Below, piece by piece: positions 12,501 through 26,425 of a DNA stretch of 64,000 nt; within the stretch, counting starts at the first letter, position 1, and each line of letters opens with the position of its first letter. The stretch is from positions 45,000,742-45,064,741 of the forward strand of contig QVOM02000119.1 of assembly GCA_003586115.2 (NCBI GenBank), read 5' to 3'. The position numbers were made by a program, and so were the translations under genes. Source of the stretch: Salvator merianae. Its lineage: Eukaryota > Chordata > Lepidosauria > Squamata > Teiidae. The notes beneath the pieces were generated by a model. That model was not told where the DNA came from. It saw only the letters and a list, made by a program, of their open reading frames with translations, and did no database searches.

Positions 12501-15500
12501 GATCCATGGGCTTGACCTCTACCTGCTAGTGCAGGACAGACTAGGACCCATCCCCTCCTAATGCATTTTGTCTACACTGGATGACACTACAGATCAGGAT
12601 AGGTGGCCTCTACTGGTCCTGCAGTAGACCTAGCTCTGTATTCCGGACTACAGAAATGTGCAGACACCACATTTCCATTGCCTGGTATACAGTGGGGAGC
12701 CCTTGGCAGCAGCACACTAGGAAGCCTTGCCAGAAGCACCACTGTAAGTTGGTGTGTGCTGAAAAGGGGCCAGTTAGAAACTCCAAAGGCAGGGAATTAA
12801 AGTACCTGGCCTTCAAGGGCTGGGTGCCAACTTTGAGGGCTGGACCAACCCTTCAAAGCTGGCAGCTGGGACTGAGTCAGCAAGAGCTGCCCAAAATGCA
12901 GAGGGCCCTTATTCCATGTTAGAGCTAGTCTGTCCTAGAGTGGGCCGAACTACGTAAAGTGGGCTAGCACTGTACAGGATAGCATATGACATCTGGGTAA
13001 TTTGGCCCTTTCTGCACTTGGCCTTATTCCACATTATATCCTGGAATACGGATCTGCCATCTGCATGCTACTATGAACTATGGCAGGCCCCACCTGAGGC
13101 CTGCTATAATCTGCAGTAGCATGTGGATAGCAGGTCCCTATTCTGGGATATAATCCAGAATAAAGCCAAGTGCAGAAAGGGCCTTTGTTAATGGTCTCTT
13201 AATATAAAAAGGGACTCGTACAATTTCCCTACTTTCAAAGGAAATACAGATGAGGTTGCAGGACCGTGCAGGTAAGCTCAACTACTATAACTTCTGCCAT
13301 TACCATACTCTCAACCAGCAGCGGCCCGTGCCTTTAAGGGGGGGTGTTCGCGCGAGTCCCATGGCCGTTCGCGGGGCCTCCGGGCTTCCGTAGTGACAAA
13401 GCAGGTCGCTACCGAACACACACACCCCTTAAAGGCACGGGCCGCCGCTGCTCTCAACATCTGTATGTTCAAAGTATAACAGGGGCGAGTTCTATTCATA
13501 TACCAATGCGTATACACAGATTATATCCATGCAAGAAAGGCTTGGGAGTTTGCCAAAATTCAAACCATTAAGTTGCAGTCTGGAGAAAAGGCAACTAACA
13601 GTAAAATGTGATCAGGTAGTTAAGGTAAGACTGTTTGGATGCTTACTGCAGAAAGAATATGGATTCAACAAAAAAGATAGGCCTCATGCTGAAATAGAGC
13701 ACTCTCTGGCAATGAGAAATCTGTCCAAGGCTTCATTTCCTGTTGAAGTCGATTTTTAAAACTAGAACATGGTATGCATTCTCTCAAAAGCTATAAATGT
13801 CCTTGAAATGACAGCTAAGCACGGAGAAACAAGCTGCTTACCTCATTCTTGCTCTTCAGTCCTTTTCTCAAAGCTTCCAAGAGAGTGTGTTGGATTATTT
13901 CTTTGTATTCCTCTTCTGTGTGATCAATTGCAGCAAGCAGATTAATAATAGCACTTAAGCAGAGGACAGCACTGTCACTTAGAGACATTTCCCCTAACTG
14001 AAGAGAAAAGGAACAAAGGATTATGGTGCTTAGGATGAAAACAAAGCATGAGTATGGAAGTCAATAAAAGTAACCCAGCCCAGATGTAACTGAGAGAGTG
14101 TTGACTCTTATGAAAGCCTGGATTTTATGGTGTGAAGATACACAAACACTTAAATGGAGAGGGTCTTCTGTTACATAAATGCTATGTTAAGTTTTTCCTC
14201 TTATTATCTGGCATTTGATCTTAGAATTTAAAAATTTTAACCAGGCATGTGCCTCTCCTGACAATCCTGGCACTCTGCAAAATCTTTGCGTGATTCTCGA
14301 GTAGGGAGTCACATCCAAGAGGCAAAGGGTTCAGTTCTTTCCGGTAGAGTTAGGAGTCAGGATTGTCAGGTGAGGCACCCAACAGTCCTGCCTCTGTGGC
14401 AGTTCACTGAGTGACAAACTAACCCATCCCTATTTTTAACTGTAAAAGACTTCACATATAACAAATTTAGGAATACAAACTAAAAAAACAACCTAAAAAA
14501 GAACAATGAACACATTCGTATTTTTAACTGTTAATAATTTCATATATAACAAACTTAGAAATATAAACTACAGACAAAAAAATGAACCCAGTATGACTTA
14601 TTTCCTGAGAATAAGGAAGACTGGAAGGCAGAATGAGAAAAATGGTATATTGTCTCATATAAACTGACTACATTCAATTCCTTCCGCCTGTAGCTCTCTT
14701 TACCATATTGCTTTGGCTTTGGGGAAAGGCTTTTCGGGATACAATATGAGTTGTAGCACAGAAGATGTGTGGCAGATATAAGCAATACTAAGCTACTGGT
14801 AAATTTTTCAGTCTTACACTTATTTCTTAGAGCAACATATGAAAGATAGTTGCAAATGACTGAGGGGGGGGGTTAAAAATATGTTTATATGTTATGTATC
14901 AGTGCATAAACAGATGTATAAATATTTTGTTTCAAATAAAATCATAAAAGAAAAAAGAAAGAAAGTTGCAAATACTGCCTAGAATAGCTTACGACTCTTT
15001 TGAACAGCATGCCTACTATAGTTACCTTGGAGGTTACTTTATTGCATAAAAGGCAAAACAAACATAGTACCTAATACATACATTTAAAAAAAACAAAGAA
15101 AATCAGTGTGTTTTAACACACTGATAGCACAAAGAAGAGAAATCATACAAAAATGCATGTACTTCTGTGTTTCCCAAATTACTGACAGGCAGTACTTTCA
15201 AGACTTCTGATACAAAACAAGGACAAATATTTTTCATGAGAGTATGACTCACCTGTATGGTGTAGAAACAGTTATGCATCACTGGAATAAGGTAGCTGAC
15301 ATCCACCATTTTCATTTCTTTGATGTGAGATGTGATGCTTTGAAATGTTGACAAGCGAGTGTCAAAATTGATATCATCAAGATGCCGGGAATCAAAAGCA
15401 TTCAGCTAAAACAAAAAGATTGAATGCAGCTAAAAATCAGGCTAACAATGCTTCCCTCAAATTCAGCAACCCAGAAAAAAAAGTTACGTACCTTTACTGT

Positions 15501-18500
15501 ATCTGTAATGTATTTTAGATTACTTTCCAAATCTGATAAAGTCTAAAAATATTTAAAACAGTGATTAGGATACTTTTTAAAAAGCAAAAACAAACCTAGA
15601 ACTTCTTCCCACATCAAAATTTTCCTAGACTAAAATCACTCCTGATAGGAAAAAGGGGGGTTCGATAACATACACCATTAGTAAGATTGAACACATTTGA
15701 GACTAAAGAGATAGTTGTACATTCGTCTCACTGCATGTCAACTTTCCTTCCCAGAAGTAATTTGTGTACAGCAAAACTATGTTATCTATCTTGACTTCTT
15801 TGTAAAATAATCCATCTGACATCTTAACAGTCCAGAGGTGGCTAACATGAAGTCTTCTACATTTTGCTGAGCTATAAATTTCATCTTGGGGCACCGCTGT
15901 TAGGGAAAGAGCATGGAAGAGGTAGCCTTAGGGCAGTGCTTCTCAAACTGTGGTCCTCCAGATGTTTCCGAACAAGATCTCCCAGCATTGCACTTCTAGT
16001 ATTTCATGCCAATCCAACTGGGAGTAGAATGCTGGGAGTTGTTTGGCAATCTCTGGCAGATCACACTCTGAGAACCACTACCGGGGGGGGGGGGGGGACA
16101 TGCATTTCTCACCAGGCATTCCCCACCTCCACACCCCATCAGATAACCTCTGTACCTTCATCAAATGGGAAGGGGGCCTGATGGATGCTTGCAGCCATTT
16201 AGCAACATGTAGAAAAAGGAGACAGGCTTCCTTTGGAATCTGTTCACAATAGGTTAAGTATTTGCCCTCTTGCTGTTCACAAGCTGCTCCAGGAAGTGAG
16301 GTTCAGCAGCTGCTAACTGAGAGGGTGAGCCCAGCCCTCTTGGCTACAAACTGTCAACCCTCAACACATTTCTTTGTTTTCAACAAATTCTTTGTTTTCA
16401 GCCATGCCTCGTGTTTTAAAGATGCTTTTAAGAGTGATGCAAGAAGATGTGTTGGGGAGAGGGACACCTAAGGCACCAAAGGTGAATTCCACTGTCTCTT
16501 TCCCTGCTTTCCTCTGGCTCTACCTTCTAGGAAATCCACAGGTAACAGTGCCACCACTGCCGTCATTCCTTGTACCCATGCATTAGCTGCATCTTTTCTT
16601 CTTATATATTCTCTCTGCCTTACTTCATTCTAATATGTCTCAATTTGCACTTGGTTGAGTGAAATCTCACCAATCAATCTGGTACCTAGCAATAATATCT
16701 GGAGAAATTTCCTCCCAACTATTGTCACATAAGTAAAATGGGTAGAAAAATGGGGCAAATAGGATTTGGGGGAAACTCTCTAGAGCCAGTTGTGTGATTA
16801 ATGACATCAGCAGGAGCAAGTCAAGGCAGTATGTTCGGAATGGGAACTTAATGAGCCTAAACAAGCACTCTTTACCAGCGATGTTATATTCTGAGCAATT
16901 TTCTTGAAACTTTTTAGAGATTAAAGATTTTTTTTTACTTCCACTATTTACCTAAAAATGTCCCATTTAAATCTGACACTGCTTTAATACTATCCAGTTC
17001 CTGGAAATCTGCTCACCTAATATTACATATATTTGAGGGACCATGCCTGAGTTTTTACTACCACAGTTACCGAATACCTGTTCCATCTTAGTTAAAGTTC
17101 TGGTTACCCTTGATGGGGGACAAGTCAGTAAATACTAGAACATCTTAGCAGATCCTTTATCTCTTGACGCTGTTGGTCAGGATCTACTGAAAAGGGAACC
17201 CATTACATATATGGTAGCAATGAATAAAGGTGAGCTTGCTTTGGTTGCTCATTCATAAAGAAATTCAGAGGAAAGCAGCCGCCCCGAGTCTCCGGAGAGG
17301 GGCGGCATATAAATCCAATAAATAAATAAATAAATTATAGATACCATGAAAGTTAGGATTTTCTTCCCTCATGTACATCTGGTGGTGCTTAGAAGTGAAG
17401 CAACAATTTTAAGATCTGGCAACCTTTAATAGTGTACACACTAAATGTTAAAGCACAGTATTTACCCTCAAAAACGGCCCAGCAGATTTGGTCTGTTTTG
17501 TTGTCTTAACGTATAAACAATGATTCATCTGAGCAGCCTTAATTAAGGATTAATTCTGTTTTCTAAGTGATTTTTTTTATATTTAAATAGTTCCTCAATT
17601 TTGCTTGTAAATATTTTATTAATTTTAAAACAATCTCTTGATCCTTTATCTCCCCATTTTTCTTTTTCGTTACAGTTTATATAAATTTCAAGGATTTTTA
17701 AAATAAAAAATCATTCCTCCTCCCACTAAGCAATCTTTGGATGAAGGTTTAACTTATTCTTAATTAAAAAATACTATAAATGGGTTACTATACATTACCT
17801 CAAAAACCACACAAAGTGTCTGGCGAGACAACTTATTTTGAACAACAGAAAACAATTTTGCCAGAGGTTTGAGGAAGCTTGCTGGACTTGAGCACTGCTT
17901 CAATAGATTTTGCACAGTTTCTAGGATGTCAATTTCTGTATCCTAAAAACAAACAAACAAACAGAAAAATTGTGAAGAAACACAAGAAACCCAGAGGGAA
18001 ATACATATTTTATAAAAGTAGTTCTAAGATGATGCTTAGAGATATCAGGGTTAATTTATTAACCTCCTTATTTACACTAAGATAAGATATTATTTTGCAT
18101 ATTATTAGCAAATAATCATCCAAATTTGTACAGATAACATTTTTTCACATTATTTCAGAAATGGAAGAAGAAAAGTCAACATAAGTATAGTTACAATATG
18201 AACTTCCAATCTGGGTGTTATTTGTTGAAAAAATACTTTCTTCAGAAATGCCAAATACAAGAAATCCACCTGCTTATGTTTAATGTCACTTCAAAACCAA
18301 AAGACTTACATGGTAACAGAACATTAAATCAAGGACACAATCTGAAAATTTCAAGTGTGATTTTACAAAGAGAAAATTTAATAATATAACAAACAACAAA
18401 TAATAACTAAGTAAAAATAACAAATAAAAACAAATAAATTTAATAACAAAAATGCAAATAAATAAATAACAAATAGAAATCAGAAACACATTGTCAAAAC

Positions 18501-21500
18501 TACTTAAAAGCAGTTTAAAAGATTTTCAAAATACCACAGCAACTTGCAATAAAGTGCACTCCAGATATAAAGCAAAACTTGCCTGCATAATGTTCCTTTG
18601 GTAGAGAAAAGGGAGAAGAAGGCCAATCAAGACGGAACTCTGGTTTTTGTCCTTCATGAACTTGCTAATTCTATGTACAATGAGCACAAGAAATAATAAT
18701 GGTTGTATCAAAGTAAACTTATACCATAACAATTGAATTGTCTATATGACAGACTTTTGTTGGTGTCAATGTTACAAATGTTTCTTCTACTGGTCTGCAG
18801 AAATGACTCAGATTTATATCTGACCTCCTCTGGTGATCGCATCCCTTCTGAGATAGTGACTGAAAGTAGTGTGGTTTACTTCTTATGTTCCTAAACTCAA
18901 ATCAGCTTGGCATTTACACCAAGAAATTAGCATGTAAACAGGAGTACCAATTTTTAATTACCAATACCCCTTTCTTGCAACAGTGGGAAGAGTTATTTGT
19001 CACCAGATAATTGCCTCTCTTTGGATCAAAGCAACTTGCAAGCCCAATGACACCTATATAGATGTGGAAAAATTACATGCAAGAACTAGTTTTTCCTCCC
19101 CAACATGAGAACTTAAGAGGAATCAGAAGACTATTTGCCTGAAGTCCTGGAAAACGGCAGCCACTCAGAACAGACAACAGAGGTATATGGAATAGTAGCT
19201 AGAAGTAATAAGAAGACGGTATGATGAAGCTGTGTTGGAGTTGAAAATACATAATCCAGGAAGCATAAATTCAGAAGTATTTTATGTCTCATAAAGAACA
19301 GGCCTTCCTCTGACTGAGCTGCAGCGTCTTGTGGTTGAACCCAAGGAGACTGCATTTTTGCAACCCTTTCTAAATCTGCACTTACTTTGAAAGAATGTTG
19401 AGTTCCTTGCTCACTTGTGCTCTATATTTTTTCTTCTTCATCTTGTCCGCACTAAACACAGTTTTGCTGAGATACTGAAGAACTACAGGCACATGGGGAA
19501 GAACTAACCTTACACCCATAGTGAGATCACCTGAAATGGAAACAGTAGGGTTATTCATATATACTTGGATTGCTTATATGTGAAAAAAATCAGACCACCA
19601 AAAAAAAAGAAGAAAACTGGAAATATTAAGACCTAGCTTACATTCAGACCAATCAGAGCACAAATATCAATGCAAAATAAGGCTTAACTATCTAGGGATT
19701 TTTTTAAAAAATGCACTAGTATCTAAAAGAATCCTTAATAGTCAAGGGTCTCAAATCAGGGCTGCCAACTGTGGTTAAAAATCAGCCAATATCAGATATA
19801 CTTGGAGTTTTTTGGCATTTTGTATGGCTAGGATAATTAGTTTGGCTGATTATCTGGCAGTCCTGCCTCAAAAGAGATCTTATTACATAGACAGGTATGG
19901 AGGGTCCAAACCATGAAATACCTTTTGCATTCCTTTTAACAGAGTCATACAAAAGTAAGACTGTACCAAAAACAAACATAAGACTACAGACAATAATTAT
20001 GAAATAAAATCTTCTAACAGTGTATCAGTGTATTAAGAACTTAAGAGGTGCCCTGTTGGAATGGGCTACAGCCAATCTAGTCCAGCACCCTTTCTCATCC
20101 AGTGGCCCGCCAATTATTTCTGGGCAATCTCAAGCAGAATATAAAGGCAAAACCTTCACCTGCTCTTAACTCCCTGCAAATGGCCTTCAGAGGCATCCTG
20201 CCAGTCTTTCTATCCTGGAGGCAGTACCTAGTCATCCACTCTAGTAGCTATTGATACATCTGATACAATTAGGAATACCTGTTTTCACAGGTTTGTTTCC
20301 AGTTGCATCATACAAGCAAAATGCACCATATGGTCTCTGTAATACCGTCTCTGCCCTAATCACTCTACCTTCTGCTGTTTCATCTGCTTCTATAAAAACA
20401 CAGTCATTCACTGCCAAGCTGCAGCTGTGATCCTGGGGTTCAAAGTCGGGAGTGTTAAGAAGATTGTCAAGCACATCTATCACCATCGTTGCTGTTGTTT
20501 CACATAGGCTTTTGGCTGAGAGCAGACCAAACACATTGGACAATATATCACATTCTGGATGTCCTGGCTTCTGCTTGGCCAGCAAAGGAAAATACCTGAA
20601 AGGAAAACAACAGGAAACAAAAAAGAATATTATGCAGGTTTCCCTAACAGAAAGTGATCTATTAAAACTGGAATGAAACTTTGACAAGTGAGGGCCTAAC
20701 TCAAAGGATGAGAAGGAACAGCTGAATTCTCACTAAAAACTAAATTCATTGTATTTTCCCTTTGTTAAAGGACCAGGGAGGGACTACACAAAAACATAAA
20801 GGGCAGCCTGAGAGCTCATGTGCTGACTGCTTAGAGGGAAAAAATCACTTCAGAGGATGGTGATCGCAGCATGTTTTCAGATTTCCAGATGTGTGACAGG
20901 CTCCCAAAGGGCAGCAACCTCTAGACCTTGGTCTAACACCACAGTTGAGTCCAACATCCAAGGAAGGTCTGCATTGCCTGAACTTAGACCAGAACTCCTC
21001 TCCCCCCAAATTGTTTTAAGCAAACTGAGAATTTTTTTTAAAAAAATCATGCATTAGGCAAATGCAAAGACAAATGAAGACAAAGTAAAAGAAAAGATGA
21101 AGGGTCCTTTAAGAAATTATCCCTAAGCCCCCTAGGGGCACAAGCCAACTTGCCTACAGCTTTCTAGGCCTTTGTGATGAATACCTTCAGCCAATGAATT
21201 AAGGTGGTTTTGAAAGCTTTTCTCGCCCTCTTCTTCACTGTTAACCCTTTTTAAATACTTGAGATCCCTTCTTTAATGTAATTTGTTATTAAAAAATGAA
21301 AGAAAGAAAGGAACCAAAGCTGTACAAAATTAGCCTTTTCCTGCTACCTATTAAAACATGCCATTAAGTCTGACAGATCTTTGTTCATCTGCAGTGTCTC
21401 TCTGCAGTGAACAGTATCTCCTCCCCATGCAGGCACTACTAGTGTTTTAAATAATCTATTTTATCTGTTTTTATAGTGATTTTATTGTAATCTGCCCTGA

Positions 21501-24500
21501 GACCTTCAAGTATAGGGTGGGAAAGATAAATAAATAAGCAAATAAATAAATTAATAAATCTCTCCAATAAAGTCATGAGCTGCTTTGCCTCCAATCTTTA
21601 GTTTTTGGTGTGGTCTCTTTCCCAGCTTTGCTCCTGCCAATATGCACAAAAGTAATCTTAAACAGCACAGATAGAAGTAGGGAAACTACTTTTATATCTA
21701 TGTAAATTTTTAATAAGATTAGAATAGGAAAAGGAGACAGAAGAAGTCACCAAAATGATCCTCATCATATTTCCCTTATGTTTTTCCATCTCAGTTTTAT
21801 GCTTTCAACTCTGCAAGTCAATTGGGCTACAGCTGGAATTTAAGTGCAGTTCCTAGATACATGGATATATTTTGCATAAACTGAAACAACTGTAATTGTT
21901 TGCTTCACTGAGGAGTACTTTACCTTGGGTTTTTGCTCCAGATGTGAATGAGTTTGAGTAGAAGACTAGGACTATACTGGCTCTCAGAAGCCAGCCTGGT
22001 GATCTGAGGAAACAAAACACCATTATAAAATTAGGCCAGAGGTTATTAGTAATAGTAATAGTAATTCACATCTGGAACTACAAATTATTATTTGCTCTGC
22101 TTTTCCTAGCTTCAGAATAGAAAGGCTTAAGCCAGGGACTTCTGCCTCCAGGACCATCAGAGCAAAAATTGCTACTGTTGAGTGGAGCTGAGAATCTCTC
22201 ATCAGTTTTGAAGATTCAGTCTCTAAATGCCAGAGGTGCTTTAGCACTGAAGAAAGCAAGCTACAGTTAGAAGGAAGCACCATATTCATTTCCCCGAATG
22301 GAAGATCTATTACTAATCCAGTCCCCATGTTATGCATGCCTACAGCCACACTATGCTGGCAGATTGCTAAACAGAAAGAGGAGGGATGAAAGGAACAACT
22401 CAATGGCATGACCTTCTTCTAGTAAAGTGGCAGCAAATTTCACCCAAAGGAAAATAAAATTCAGAGCTCAGCTATAAACAAGAAGTTATTTGCAACTGTG
22501 AGGCTGTTCCAAACCTGAGGGTCACCACTGAAAAGGCTCTCTCACGTCCCACCTCTTCCTTACCTGTGGCCAAACCACTGCAAGAAAAACAGCATCAGTC
22601 TCTTCCTTGGTAAAGTCATATGTTTCAAAGTCAGAAAAAAAATCTGCTATAAGTTTAAGTCCAAGTCGTCTCAAATTCTTCAGTGGATTAATCCACTTCA
22701 ACTGAATCTGTAAAAATAAATCATGCCAATTTTTAAACAAAAACACCCACAAAGCAGTTAATCTTCATCATTTATTTTTAACTTATATGTGGGTCCCAAC
22801 ATTTAGAAAACTGATTACTAAATTTGTCTGCTCAACTGCACGCAGCATCCACATAGAAACAACTGAGGAATCACTAATGCCATACATGCTCAGGATGATA
22901 TTTTTGAGAAGGAACTTCTAAACATTCTACCTCCAGTATGTTTTGCCACTTCAAGAGAAGGGTTTTCCAGCAACTAGGAGCACAGAAACCATTGGGTGTG
23001 ACTGGCTTTTTGCCAGTACCCAGAAAGTCATTGCAGTTGGCAGGCTGTTCTGATTGCTGAACTTGATATTTGTTTGTTATCGAAATCTGTGCGTACTTGT
23101 GGTTTCAGTCTGCATCATTTGGTGGGCCCACCTTGCTTTCTTTGCCAGGGTCCATTCTATTCTAGCTACACATTTGTCAACAGCTTTTTTGTTGGGAACT
23201 AGAACTTGCCAACTGGCTCTGAACCCAGTCCTTTAGTAGGTGATGATGTAAAAGGTAAACTACATGAATACACAGACACATGTAAACAGCTCACTTGGCA
23301 AAAATACAGAAGTGCAACCCTTTCTTTCAAGCAGTTGCCCTTCTGCTGAGCTATCAGTATACTGCCTAGATATAGATTAATCCTAGATTGATTTGCACAG
23401 TACAGAAGGAAAACAGGGATAATTTTACCATATGGCAGACTGAACTGACTCGCCTTCTGCCCTCAGGTTTAGAGGAGACACAGCACTACTGCAAGTGGTG
23501 AAATAAGATTTAACAAATCTACCTGTTGTACGTGGAATAGTACATTTTCATCACATGAAAAGTCCACAAGGTGAACAATTCTAATTCAAACTGACAGAAA
23601 ACTGTAAACCTGTAACTCTATTTATAACTAAATGAAGTAGAAGTTTAACACAAGTGGAAATATTAGCCTCTAATAAATGACTAAAGCACCCAGTATAAAT
23701 ATAAATAGGTTTCTCACAGTGCTTAAGCAGTGATTATTTCTTTTCTTCGTAACAGAGTGTTAAATTAAGCTTAGCAAATGATAGCCTTCAAAGATACTTA
23801 CAAAGTTACTGAATTATAGCTTTCTATCTCAGAGTTACTAAATAACTTCATGTTCAAAAGGTTACTACCATAGACAACAAGACCACCATTGTTACAGTTT
23901 TTATTTTCTTCTCAGTGTAAGCACTGGCATGCCAACAAAATGTTGGACAAAATTCAGATTTGATACTGAATAGACATGTTGGATAATGGATAGTTAATTT
24001 ATTGAAAAACCTAAATTATGGATTTCTTCATCCTTAGCCCGCTACTGTAAGGACTAGAATTTGTCTTGGGAAGTCAAGGACACTAATCCTGCAGCCTGAA
24101 AACTCACCCTTAGCCAATACAAAAGAATGAGTAACCAGGCTCTTGCCCCCATTTTAATTAGCCCTGCCTTTTTTCTGAGAGTAACGTTTGAGAGGCACAT
24201 TTCTGGTTTATTGGTAAAAATCAAAACTCTTGTTTTGCTGTAATTAATGACCAGAAGGTCTTATGAACAGTACTGTGCCAAGGGCTGTTAGAAACCAGAC
24301 ACCCCACTGAGCACCTTGGCCATCTCGTTTTGCGCTGGTTGCATCTTCCTGGACAGATACAAAAGTAGCAATGTGGAACCATGTTACCCTAAAGAACACC
24401 TCCCTTGTTACAACTCTGTAAGAACCACAAGGTCATTTGGAGAGCTCCCACAAAATATACCCTCTCTACGGAATGCCCCCTTTTCTGCTATTTACAAGGC

Positions 24501-26383
24501 ACCCACACTAACAGCTTTTAGGTGTCTATTAAAATCCTCTCTCCTTCCCCAGGCATTTCCCTGTGTCAGTCTGCTCCTTTCCTTGTGCCTCCCAGTTTTT
24601 AATGTGTCTTAATTGTTGATTTTTGTGTGTCTGGTTTTACCCTTATTTTTAATCTCTTCTATAAACTGCTTCCAGATTTTAAAAAAATGAGATGTAGTAT
24701 ATAATTTTTTAAAATAAATAAAAGAAGCTTCCGTTTGGTTTGGTTCCAGGCATTGTAAGTTCGCTAGTAGCTCTCCTTGGTGCTGTGATGGCATCCTGCT
24801 TTGCTCCACTGTACTCATAGGATTAAACAGGAGATACATTCAGCAGCACAATTCTCACCTTTTCTCTTTGTTGAAGGATCTGTGATACTGTTGCTGTCAT
24901 GCAAAGCAAAATCTGTAAGATTTCAGGCAAGTACTGGCTGATCAGGTGGCCCATGTTTTTCAATACTACTTCCAAGCTGTTGAAAAGGTTATGCTGGCGC
25001 CCTAAAGGTAGGACTCGAGATAAATCCAGTTCATCCATCACTTGGAGCACTGCAGAGTGGCAAGGTCCTGGCCAAAAAGAAAACCCAGGATAGTACATCA
25101 TGACTCTACCCAGAGACCGAAGGACTACTTCTGTATGGCTTGGAGTTCTAAAAAGAAGCATCTGCTCCTACGCAAATTCAATACTGTGCTATCTGAGCAT
25201 CAGTTACAATGCAATCCACTGTGCAAGCTCTTTGTTTTTAAAAAGCATACCTTTACTGAAGTGGTTTACAGGTTCAAAGAGCAAATCCAGGAACATTCTG
25301 ATTTCTTCTGGCAGCGAGCCAGCAAGGAATCTCAAAACAATAGCCATACGGGTCCCTGCGGCTGACTTTCCTTGCGTTTTGCTTCCAGTTTTGTTTCTCA
25401 TCCTTCCATACAGAATCCTTCCAATGTCCAAAATAAAATTATTAGGTACAGATTATCAGGTTGAAAATAGATGGTCTGATCAATTGAGCTTAGATTTTTT
25501 TAAGGCCACATGCACTGGGTTAGCAGAGGCTTCCCATTCAATTCAACTCAAGCATCAAGAATTCATTTGGAATCCCCTTTTTATCATACTCCGCTGTGTT
25601 CTGGTCTGCAGGAGATCAAAACAAAGCTTGCAACAAGACCCTTGCCCTGCCCCCGCTGACCACAAAGCCCAGACTGTTGGTGACCACAATAACTTGCTGG
25701 ACCCTAAATTCCCATCACAGTCTTATGGAAGAAAGCACATATTATTCAGTATTTCTTTTTACAAAACTATACTAAACCTACACAGGTCAATTATTATATT
25801 AATATGCAGATATGCCTCACCTCATGAGTACAGGAATAAGTTCTGATCTATGTGTTGTTTTTACTATGGTGTTCTCCTCAGAAATACTGAAATGGACAAT
25901 TTCTTCTTTAAAGGTCTTGTCATCCAGAAGTCGTTCCAAGTTCTCTCTGTTAAGTTTTGAGCAATTCATTGGGATAATGAGTCACTGATTTCAAAAAAAC
26001 AATGTTGACACCTAATAAAGTATATGCCAAAACAGATGTGTGTGCAGTCATGTACTTTAACTTGTGCTCTTCAGGGCTTCTCTGTAACTGGCCCCACACT
26101 CTAGAATGCTCTCCCCTTAAATATTCATGGGACACTTAGCTTTATATTACCCAGGCATTCCCAGTGTGAATGAATGCAATCTTTGAGTACAGGGCAAGAT
26201 ATACCATTGTTTTAATCTTTTTTTAACTTGTCTTTAAATTTATCTGTAAACAGCTTTGAAAAATTTCATACAAGTGGTATAAAATGTTTTTTAAAAATAC
26301 ATAAATTGTTCTCCTATCTGATGCTTAAAGTAGAAGAAACAATGACTGAGGGTAGAATCCATTAGATGTTCCTTTGGTGGTGC

Positions 26384-26425
<42 letters not shown>

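Noticed and set aside
13344..13571. CpG-rich patch at 13.3-13.45 kb as a CpG-island promoter
   Set aside because: The CpGs fall entirely within a 135-bp hAT-type hairpin with a target-site duplication.
20241..20368. Open extension of exon 30 past its donor
   Set aside because: The frame continues about 40 codons without UTP20 similarity; the GTAGAG donor at 20368 restores phase and homology with exon 31.
22023..22409. 128-codon minus-strand ORF between exons 28 and 29
   Set aside because: No similarity to UTP20. Exon 28 ends at phase 0 and exon 29 starts at phase 0 with the expected next residues.
25100..25846. 248-codon plus-strand ORF, the longest in the window
   Set aside because: It runs antisense across UTP20 exons 26 and 25 and their introns. 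The peptide has no recognisable domain and the opposite strand has strong protein homology.
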